This document shows positions 55,831 through 64,000 of a stretch of 64,000 nucleotides of DNA, piece by piece. The notes under the pieces were generated by a model that was not told the DNA's origin, did no database searches, and saw only the letters and a list, made by a program, of their open reading frames with translations. Made by a program: the position numbers and the translations under genes. Within the stretch, counting starts at the first letter, position 1; every line of letters begins with the position of its first letter. The DNA comes from Xiphias gladius (Eukaryota; Chordata; Actinopteri; Istiophoriformes; Xiphiidae): NCBI RefSeq assembly GCF_016859285.1, contig NC_053402.1, positions 10,537,324 to 10,601,323 on the forward strand, written 5' to 3'.

Positions 55831-56457
55831 TTACGAGATGATGCAGCTGTTGGTCTTGTTCATATGAGGTCGTTTGTTGCTCTCCTTGGGGAAGGTTTCC
55901 CGTCTCCGGCACAGTGCCGGGCTGAGCCAACTGGGCAGGTTGGTCTGCTGAAGCAGCTCCTTGAAAGCCTCCAGCACGTTGACATTGTCTTTCGCCGAGG
56001 ACTCCAGGAAGCTGTGGTTCCAGTCCAGCTCCACTGTGGACAGCACGTCCTTGCTGGACACCTGGCGCTCATTGTGACGGTCAATCTTGTTGCCTATCAC
56101 CACAATAGGCGTGTACTTGTCCTCTTTGACCTCCAGGATCTCCTCTCGCAGACTCTTGACCGCCTCCAGGGATTCAGGGTCATCCACAGCGTAGACCAGG
56201 GCGAAGGCGTCGCTGTTCTGGATGGAGAGCTTCCGCATGGCTGGGAAGGAGTAGCTGCCGCTGGTGTCCATGATGTTGATGGTGACTTTGATGCCCCCCA
56301 CCTCATACTCCTTCCTGTGGAGCTCCTCCACTGTGCGCCGGTGCTTGGGCTCAAAGGTGTCTTTGAGGAAGCGTTGGATGAGGGCTGTCTTCCCCACTCC
56401 AGCCGCTCCCAGAAACACCAGACGCACCTCTGTCTTCTCCTTCACTTCGTAAGACAT
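55831..56457 (-). CDS. ras-dva: Ras-dva family small GTPase
   Basis: Ras-dva proteins are Ras-superfamily GTPases involved in anterior ectoderm and forebrain development in frogs and fish; the family is absent from placental mammals. The intact single-exon frame gives 208 aa. G1 is GAAGVGKT (17-24), G3 is DTSG (64-67), G4 is NKID (123-126) and G5 is SSAK (153-156). The C-terminal CAAX box is CIIS (205-208), predicted to be farnesylated and to place the protein on membranes. The position matching Ras Gly12 is Ala19, and that matching Gln61 is Ser68. The frame stays open upstream of this ATG to about 56655, but the extension is Ser/Thr/basic-rich and not Ras-like, so I take it as 5' UTR. A RASD1/RASD2 (Dexras/Rhes) assignment was rejected because their long cationic C-terminal domain is missing. 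Family assignment is from memory. Confidence 0.8.
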   Translation of the reverse strand: MSYEVKEKTEVRLVFLGAAGVGKTALIQRFLKDTFEPKHRRTVEELHRKEYEVGGIKVTINIMDTSGSYSFPAMRKLSIQNSDAFALVYAVDDPESLEAVKSLREEILEVKEDKYTPIVVIGNKIDRHNERQVSSKDVLSTVELDWNHSFLESSAKDNVNVLEAFKELLQQTNLPSWLSPALCRRRETFPKESNKRPHMNKTNSCIIS

Positions 56458-58590
56458 GGTGGGTGTCTGTTGCTCTTCTCCTCCAAAACTCAAAGAATCC
56501 CTTCTGTCGTTTGTCTTTGTTCTCCTCCTCTTTACTTGTGGATCCCTGAAAATGGTTTTGAAGGCAGTGATGGAGCTGGGTGTAGCTGTATTGAGGAGGA
56601 TGATGACAGCAGATGCATGTGAGTGTGGCTGCATTCTGAATTTATCTTCACACACAGTACCTGCCCCCTTCTGCTCTCAACCAATCAGGTGAGGGCAGTA
56701 TCTCCCTCTCTCTGAACTTAAAGCTGCCAATCAGAGACACTGATGCAAATCAAGTAGGGTAAGAGCAAAAAAAAAAAGGTGACAGAAGGGATTTTACTTT
56801 GAGTCTGTGTGCACTGCAGAAAAACCAGCAGTGGTGGGTTACTGACTGCGGATGCGATCAGAATCAGCTCTTTAGACGCTTTTTAACGCTTTAATAAGTG
56901 ATTTACAGATCATTAAAGGAACTACAGTGAAGGCTTTAATCAAACAAAGCTACAAACCTCATGCTTTTTCATTGCATTTCAGGTGTGGCTGCTACCAAAA
57001 GCTTTCCCGATTATTTATACTGGATCATTCAGCTAAGTTTGTTGCATTTTCATACAGGGTACACACATTTTATATCAAAGGAATTAGCCAGGAAATAAGA
57101 TGGTTTATTATTTCAAAAAAGAAGATTGGAGACACAAATCTTTAAAATATAACACTACAAAGCTAATTCTTGACCCTCGGAGAAAGCAGACGCACACGTG
57201 GACTGATTGTTTTGTTAAGTGACGGGAAATTGTTTCAGCAGATTGTAAAGTCACAGGCCCTTCTGCATGTTACAGGCTCAAATTTGAATGAATTGCTAAG
57301 TATACATACCGTATAGAACAACTGCGTGCCGACAGTATTGGTGAATTACAAACCAAGTTTAGAAAATTGATTGTTTTAATCACATTCAGTTTTTGATAAA
57401 ACTATCAGCTAATCGTTTTTGCGTGAAGCATCCACAAGCGAGTTCAGTCAGTGTAGTTTGAGTGTTTCGAACAGTTCTCAGCAGGCTGCCCAGACAAGAA
57501 CAATATGCCCATAATTTGCTGTTGATGTCCAAAATAAAATGACATGTCATCCCAGCAAGACTGCTTTGTTGAATATAAAAGATCTCCCTTTCCACTAGGG
57601 AAGACTCAATGCAATCACTCGAAAGCACGATTGTTCATGCTTATAGTTTTACACTCTGCATAAAGGGAAAAGGCATGACATCCAATTCATTAGTACAAAA
57701 TAAAAACCCTTCTTATTTAATACATTTGTATAAATATTTGCAGGCTGATCTCCTTTTTTTTTCATTTCGGCTCAGCTCTAGTCTCAGTAGATATTTGTCT
57801 AACACTTGCTGGTATTATTTGCACTCATGACACATGGTGACAAAGGGAGATGTCTCTCACTGTCTGAAACTCTGCTCACGTGTCAGAGGCTGAAGAGGTC
57901 AGCAGAGATGTTCTGTTCCTGCACTCCTAACAAGCGTGTCACAGTTTTGCGCAGGTTTGACGCAGCTGTTTTCATTGCAGCGCGTTAATCGCAAACTCGT
58001 TTAACATAACATCGAGTGCATGTTTAGGCAGATCCTCTTTCGCATTAAAATTTGTGTATCCCTTGTAAAAAAAAAAAAAAAAAGTGTGTGTGCAAAATTA
58101 TTGTTTTCCCAGTGCTGCCGGGATTCAGATGTCAATTGTGTGGGAAGCTGAATGGTCTGCATTCAGTTCGGACAAAGTAGAAAAATAATATAATAATACT
58201 GTTATCATTATCATACTTAGATCTCTCACATGCTCCCTTAGCTGGGACTTCGTCACTTGTTGCTATGATACCACAGAATCCATTACCTGAGAGTTCAAAG
58301 GGATTTATGAGTAGAAATTGGCTCCTAATTAGTGCTGTCATTTATTACTGAGTCTAACTGTTCACGCTAGAAGATGGTAATGGCCAGTAATGGGGATTAC
58401 TGGCTAATCAGGCAAATTAAAAGCACGTTTCCTGTCACTATATGTCATTGGCCGAACAACCTCTGCATGTGATTTTGAATAAAGGCCACATTTTATTGTA
58501 GCTACCTCAATAGCCGTTCTCTTGCATCATTGGAAATTGAAATATAGAACGTGTCGATTTCTACACCTGGGTTCTTCTTGGCCTGTTCAG

Positions 58591-58627
58591 TCGACCGGGT
58601 GTCTGCCAAAGACAGACACCTGGTCGA
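58591..58627. other. Near-perfect 15-bp inverted repeat around a SalI-type GTCGAC
   Basis: TCGACCGGGTGTCTG at 58591-58605 pairs with CAGACACCTGGTCGA at 58613-58627 through a 7-base loop, with one G-T wobble. GTCGAC is present in both arms. No element boundary was found around it. Confidence 0.75.
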
Positions 58628-58862
58628 CAGGTCCTTAAGTACATCTCCTGATGTTGATGCAAGGGACTTGGGGACGTTAACTCTGGACGTCCTGACCTGT
58701 GTCTGGACCAGGCCCACATCCTCCGCTCTCTAGAGACAAAACTGGCCTGAAACTAAAGCTCAAGGCCCCCAAGGCAATTCAACACCTCCTCTCTGGTTTT
58801 TCACTTCATTAAACACAGGAGCAAGACAGTACCGGCAAGGGAGTATATATACATCGATCAGC

Positions 58863-58899
58863 CACAACATTAAAACCAGTAACTGGTTTTAAGGTTGTG
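58863..58899. repeat. Palindrome made from a repeat terminus
   Basis: CACAACATTAAAACCAGT is followed almost directly by its inverted copy AACTGGTTTTAAGGTTGTG. The arm GATCAGCCACAACATTAAAA is a familiar end of a fish dispersed repeat, so this looks like two fused ends left after internal deletion. Confidence 0.6.
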
Positions 58900-58906
58900 A
58901 CTGAAT

Positions 58907-58908
<2 letters not shown>

Positions 58909-58940
<32 letters not shown>
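58909..58940. repeat. (GT)n microsatellite
   Basis: About 16 GT units directly after the palindrome at 58863-58899. Confidence 0.95.
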
Positions 58941-58944
<4 letters not shown>

Positions 58945-59239
58945 TATATATATATAATTGCCTATTTTAACATTTAGCAGACATGGAGCGATATTAGCAT
59001 TAATTTGAAGTTGCTTTTCTGTCCGCGTGATGAATGTAAGTTCAATAACTTTTGTGCTCTTTCTCCCCCAAATCCTGAGAAATACATCTGGCTATTTAGC
59101 TACTAAATGCTAAAGTACATTCACCATCTAGTCACTTTGTCTGTCTTCCTACCATTCAATTTCAGTCATTTTTACCAGACAACATTAACCCATGAGTGAA
59201 GCGTTAATTTGTCGGTTAAATTATTATCCGCGGTAGCCG

Positions 59240-59640
59240 TGTGGCTCTAGAGATGGCAATGCCAGTTGGTCAGGCCACCACTTTGGTTCGGCACCCAACA
59301 GCTATTTGATGAATTGCCCTGAAATTTTGTACAGACATTCATGTTCTTTTCAGGACTAATTGTAATAACTTTGGTCATCCCTTAACTTTTAATGTGGTGC
59401 CATCATCAGGTCCAAATTGCAATTTGTGAAACAAGTTAGTTCATGACAAAATACCTGCAAAACTAATGACATTCACATCAGTCTCAGCTGTACTATGTGT
59501 TTAGTACTAATTAGCAAATGTTAGCATTCTAACACGCCAAACTAAGTTGCTGAACATGGTAAACATTGTACCTGCTAAACATCAGTTGTGTCTGCACGTT
59601 AGCATTAGCTTAAAGCAATGCTGTGCCAAAGTACAACGCC
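59240..59640. repeat. Dispersed teleost repeat, copy C (reverse orientation)
   Basis: Reading the minus strand gives the same blocks as copies A and B, including the reverse of CTAATGACATTCACATCAGT and of GCTAACATTTGC-like words. This copy is fuller than the other two and runs into TGGCAATGCC near its outer end. Confidence 0.65.
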
Positions 59641-60266
59641 ACAATCATGGCCAGTCATGTTTGATTGCCAATTTTTCCACACATCTCTTGTTTCTATATT
59701 AAACAATTGTTGAAGGATTTGCTGTTCATAACAGTTTCATGCACATTAAGCAATCATTTTTTTGTCTTGCCATTTTTTTTCGTAAAAATTAGTGTATAAT
59801 TATAGCCGAGTTTTTCCAGCAGCTGGCTTTTTCCTGGGCTGTGGTGCAGGATTGAGCTGCTGGCTCTCACTGGCTCAGAGGTGTTATTCTATGATGATGA
59901 CTGGTAATGAGAGGAACAAGCTGTTCTCAGAGCACAAAGTCTTTTATTTGGCCACAGAGGAGGGACACTCTCAGGACCCGGTGCTCTGTCGATTAGTTAT
60001 AATTTTTGCACACTGCTCACTAGCGTCTTATTAAAGACGAATTCTAAAGGAGGGAGGGATGTGTATTCTGTACACAGACGTTATGTCTGTCTTCAGTGTC
60101 CTAAGAAAAATGCTGAGACTCAGTCTCAGGAGACAGCACCTGATGACATTTACTTAAGTTACACAACAGTATTTGATAAGCCATTACAGGGGCATTAATA
60201 GAGTTGGTGAAGATTGAGCACGCTGATATTAGCGTGCAGGTCCTGGGTAAGAGAGTCACATATTTA

Positions 60267-61039
60267 CAGTGCATTTGGAAAGTATTCAGACGCCTTCACT
60301 TTTTCACATTTTGTTATGTTGCATCTTCATGGTAAAATCATTTAAATTCATTTTCCCCTCATCAGTCTACACTCAATACCCCATAATTACAAAGCAAAAA
60401 CAGAATTTTAGAATTTTTTTGCAAACTTATTAAAAAGGAGAAACTGAAATGTCACATGTACATAAGTATTCAGACCCTTTGCTATGATACTTGAAATTTA
60501 GTTCAGGTGCCTCACATTTCTCTGGATCATCTTTGAGATGTTTCGTCACCTTGATTAGAGTCCACCTGTGGTAAATTCACCTGGTTGGACATGATTTAGA
60601 AAAGCACACACCTGTCTCTATAAGGTTTCACAGCTGACAAAGCACATCAGCGAAAACCAAACCATGAGGTCGAAGGAACAGCCTGCAGAGCTCAGAGACA
60701 GGATTGTGTCGAGGCACAGACCTGGGGAAGGCTACAAAAAAAAAAAAAAAAAGAGCAAAGTGGCCTCCATAATTCTTCAATGGAAGAAGTGTGCAATAAC
60801 CAGGACTCTTCCTAGAGCTGGCCCCCCAGCTAAAATGAGCAATCGGGGGGAGAAAGGCCTTGGTAAGAGAGGTGACCAAAAACCTGATAGCCTCTCTGGC
60901 TGAGCTGCAGAGATCCTGCGTGGATCCTGTGTGAAAATGATTTTTTTAATTTTTTAATTTTTTAATTTTAGCATAAGGCTGCAACATAACACAATGTGAA
61001 AAAAGTGAAGGTGTGTGTGAATACTTTCTGAATGCACTG
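60267..61039. mobile_element. Internally deleted Tc1-like transposon with TA target-site duplication
   Basis: Starts CAGTGCATTTGGAAAGTATT and ends with the inverse of CAGTGCATTCAGAAAGTATT, flanked by TA on each side, the Tc1/mariner signature. The inverted repeats extend about 55 bases (CCTTCACTTTTTCACATT on both ends). The total is about 773 bp against about 1.6 kb for intact elements, so roughly half is missing. It keeps the N-terminal part of the transposase. Confidence 0.92.
60664..60903 (+). pseudogene. Tc1-like transposase fragment (N-terminal DNA-binding part)
   Basis: The frame starts MRSKEQPAELRDRIVSRHRP, the standard start of fish Tc1 transposases (paired-like helix-turn-helix). 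A poly-A run near residue 25 replaces part of the sequence. It reads VASIILQWKK and then MSNRGE before an indel shifts it off the normal RKALVREV continuation. The catalytic DDE domain is deleted. It is not functional. Confidence 0.9.
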
Positions 61040-64000
61040 TATATCTTATGGAGGTGTGGTTTGTTTCTGTATGTGTTTAATCAGCCGGGTGTATTGATTT
61101 GACCGGTAGCATGGCCCGTCAGTCAGTTATGTCATGTTTCATTATGTGTCATGGGTTGCGGAGGAGAGTGCATGGACACTTTGTTTGTCTACTGCCACCA
61201 GGTAGTCAGGTGAAGGGGCCAACAGTCTATATTTGAAATAGTAAAAGTTTGCATTGCATGTGAGAACTTCTCGTGCAAAACAAACAGCTCCTAATAATTA
61301 CTAACAAGGGAGTGTAAGTCACACAAGTGTTATTCTGTTTTTCGTGTATGGCATAAATAAACACAGGTGTACTATAACCTGTTATAGAGACTGACCTAGA
61401 AACCCTGCACCATGCTGTAAAGTCATTTGATCTTTACAGCTGAGCTAAGTGGGCAATTTAAGAACTCTGCTCTCCACTGGAGGGTATGATGAAGTCTGAA
61501 CAGACGCAGGATCTGCACACTTTGTTTGCCCATGGAATAAAGACAAAGTCAATTGCCACAGTAGGCTATTAATGCCATTAAATGGCTATGTATCAAGCAG
61601 AATAGGAGTGTACAAATTTTTCCCTTTTTAAAAAAACCTTTATTTACAAAAGACACAGTGGAATTTCACTTGCTGATTAGTACACCAAATACTGTATCTT
61701 ACAGCCACACTTTAGAAGCCAAAGCTGCTTTTCCTACATTACGTGCAGGAGGGTTTCAGACTATATCAGCTTGACTTTGATGCACTGGCTCATTATTTTT
61801 GGGGTTGAACAGTAGCAGTAACATTACCTTCCATAGATGTAAGAAACAGCGTGAGGCATGCATAATGGCCTGGGCCAGGGAGCGATCTGACAGCAGACTT
61901 TTGGATGGATTCTTCCCCGTGGAGACTGTAGCCGTGTGAATTATTTTAAAATGAAAGGGAAGAACTTCCACAATCAGCTGCTGCCTCACAGGTAATCCAC
62001 TTTGGGAGGTTTTTGCCGAGTGTGGATACTAATTGGGTTTGTTTTATTTCAGGATTTGGGCCTTAAGTCATAGCCCTACAGCACACATGTGATTAGGGAG
62101 ACGGCTATGGCTTTGTCCTGCATTTGTCAGTGTCTGTCCACAAAGAAATATGTACAATAAATACAAACTTTTCAATTTATTTTTTACCTTTTTCTAATAT
62201 ATCTTTTATTCTTAATTAAACACATCTCATCCTGCAAATACAGATACCACTTTACATGTATTTCAATAACAAGTAAAGACCAGAAAACTCACAAAAGCCC
62301 GCCAACACTGGCCCACTAATTTCTTATCGTTGGTCTTAATCTTTCCTTTTCAGTCGGTGGCTTTGTGACTAGAAAGAACGAGAGCGCACATGCCGGTCCT
62401 TCTCGTGACTGTGTAGTTAAACCTCCTCCCTCCTAAGTTTGGAGGCTACAGGTCCTCTGCCATTGTCCTTTGGGACTGGAACATCATGTCCTGGATAATG
62501 AGATGTGTGGCGGTGGAGGGTGGAGGAACAACAGCGGTTAGCCAGTGGTGACTGGTCTCATTACATTTCACTGCAATACAAAGTGTTCTCTATGTTTGAG
62601 CAAGCATTAGTTATAATGACTGAGAAGGATCTACCTCTGTGTGTCAACAATTTATTCTAAGTAGAGAAATAAAACAAATGCTTGCCATTTAACACCTTTA
62701 CCTAATGTTTTGTGCCTGAATCATGTTTCTTTTTTTTTTTTTTTTTAACTGACATATTTCTGCATGTTCTATGAATAGAAACAGCAGCAATCACTAGAGA
62801 CTACTCTCCTCTTCCATTTCTTTTTCAGGGTCAACAATAAGTTGACAACGCAACACTAACAGCTTCTTTTCTATGTTGAGGTTAGCAATAACTTAAGAGG
62901 AGTCTTTGTATGCATCAGAAGTCTGCAGGGCTGACTGGGTCCTTAGAGAAGGCCAGTGAAGTGGGAGACAGTCATACAATCATACATGAGGATGCTTGTG
63001 GTGTCTTATGAACAGAATTTGTTTGCATGTACTCAACACATTCAGAACGTACCGTGATTAAACTGAAAACACTTTTGGACGGGGTGTACGAGGACTTTGT
63101 TATGCAACCTGTGGCACTGAAGGGGGGGGGGGCAGCTGGGTAGGAGGCATCGAGAGGCAGCAGGTATTTATAGTAGGTTTGACCGAAATGGCAAGTAGGA
63201 GAATTCTCTCAGTCCATACAGGAAAATTTAATTGATCATTTTAATTGAAAATTAAAAATTCAGATTCGATCCATGTTTGGAGAAATGTGGTTTTCACTGG
63301 ACAGTGACATATATGTATATATATCTATATATCTATATCTATACATCTGTCTATATATGTATGTACATATGGTTGATTTTTGAATTTTGAATGTACAAAT
63401 GACCATCAGCTGACACCGCTCCTGCTGTTTGTTTTACAGTAAAATTAACTGTACTAAAGACCAACATTAGACATAATCATTTTTACACTAAACCTTACCT
63501 TGCTTTGACTCATGCAGATAGTCCAAAAACACCTTGTGAATATGTATGAATATACCATCTCTATGCTGCAGAGATGGTATATTCACAAAAGTTCTTTTTG
63601 TTCAAACTGGTCACCAGTCATTATTTCAGCCATTGGCCCCATAACACTCCAATAAGGTTACTAAACCCATAGTGAGTATATCTTAAAATGAGATTTTGAG
63701 AGCTTCTCAGATCCTTCAAGACCACTGCAGACTTCATGTGCTCCTTTGTGCTCATTACACTGAGGTTTAGAGTCCCCAAGCCTGCTCTCAGTTGTTGTCC
63801 AAAGCATCAGAGAGCAGTCTGCAGCAAGCACCTTTTTAATTTGAACAGTGGTTTGCTGGTTTCTAGCTGGAGAATCAATGACTCCGCGCTTAGTTTCTTT
63901 GGTGAAAGGTGTTATCTATCAAGGAGTTGCTATATTAAACTTATAAAACAAGACAAGGGCAGCTTCTATGCAGCTCACTGACATATCCAGCATCATTATC
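61040..64000. other. Right-hand end of the window, no gene seen
   Basis: AT-rich sequence with an (AT)-rich tract near 63308-63360, a G run near 63123 and a perfect hairpin at 63548. Open frames are short and show no homology. Confidence 0.6.
63548..63584. other. Perfect 15-bp hairpin
   Basis: GAATATACCATCTCT and its exact reverse complement are separated by the 7-base loop ATGCTGC. The stem does not extend further by more than a base or two, so it is short for a miRNA precursor. Confidence 0.8.

Larger units (their letters stand above)
56458..60266. other. Ras-dva upstream intergenic region
   Basis: It begins with the Ras-dva 5' region and is then AT-rich, with two near-palindromic hairpins (58591 and 58863), a GT repeat and a dispersed repeat copy (59240-59640). 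No gene is supported. Confidence 0.6.

Noticed and set aside
55813-56622. 269-codon plus-strand open frame
   Set aside because: It is the mirror of the Ras-dva coding frame. The minus strand carries all GTPase motifs.
58502-58717. 71-codon minus-strand frame as a gene
   Set aside because: No homologue was recognised, it has no clear splice sites, and it crosses a hairpin. It is kept only as an observation.

Overview
The window is nuclear DNA from a teleost fish, probably a percomorph. All genes are spliced with GT-AG introns. Long (GT)n and (AT)n microsatellites and decayed Tc1-like transposons are interspersed, as are several dispersed repeats that I recognise from percomorph genomes. The globin is the fish-type cygb1, and a Ras-dva GTPase gene is present, a family lost from placental mammals. 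I rebuilt gene models by hand from splice sites, reading frame and remembered vertebrate homologues; no database search was run.

Layout from left to right. Positions 1.9-15.1 kb: sphingosine kinase sphk1 (minus, 5 coding exons, 565 aa). Positions 16.1-17.5 kb: a plus-strand non-coding snoRNA host gene, five exons, with C/D-box snoRNAs of the SNORD1/snoR38 family in introns 1 and 3 and a weaker candidate in intron 2; it looks like the fish counterpart of SNHG16. Positions 17.6-27.0 kb: fbf1, a centriole distal-appendage coiled-coil protein (minus, 31 coding exons, 1266 aa). Positions 30.9-31.9 kb: prcd, a 47-aa photoreceptor disc protein encoded by two small exons (minus). Positions 33.2-38.1 kb: cytoglobin cygb1 (minus, 3 exons, 179 aa). 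Positions 41.1-50.1 kb: prpsap1 (plus, 10 exons, 356 aa). Positions 55.8-56.5 kb: a single-exon Ras-dva small GTPase (minus, 208 aa). The remaining sequence is intergenic and intronic, with microsatellites, repeats and two Tc1-type elements (42.2-43.1 and 60.3-61.0 kb). I see no confident gene after 56.5 kb.

The genes are not an operon and do not share one pathway. What links them is conserved synteny: SPHK1, PRPSAP1, CYGB, PRCD, SNHG16 and FBF1 all lie on human 17q25. Here they sit in about 50 kb and in a changed order. sphk1 and the snoRNA host are head-to-head, the snoRNA host and fbf1 are tail-to-tail with apparently overlapping 3' ends, and cygb1 and prpsap1 are head-to-head.

The least expected items are the unannotated-looking micro-gene prcd, the snoRNA host with its guides and its TOP/E-box promoter, a Ras-dva protein with non-Ras residues at both hallmark GTPase positions, a cytoglobin that lacks one of the two disulfide cysteines, and a sphingosine kinase 1 with a SPHK2-like N-terminal extension.
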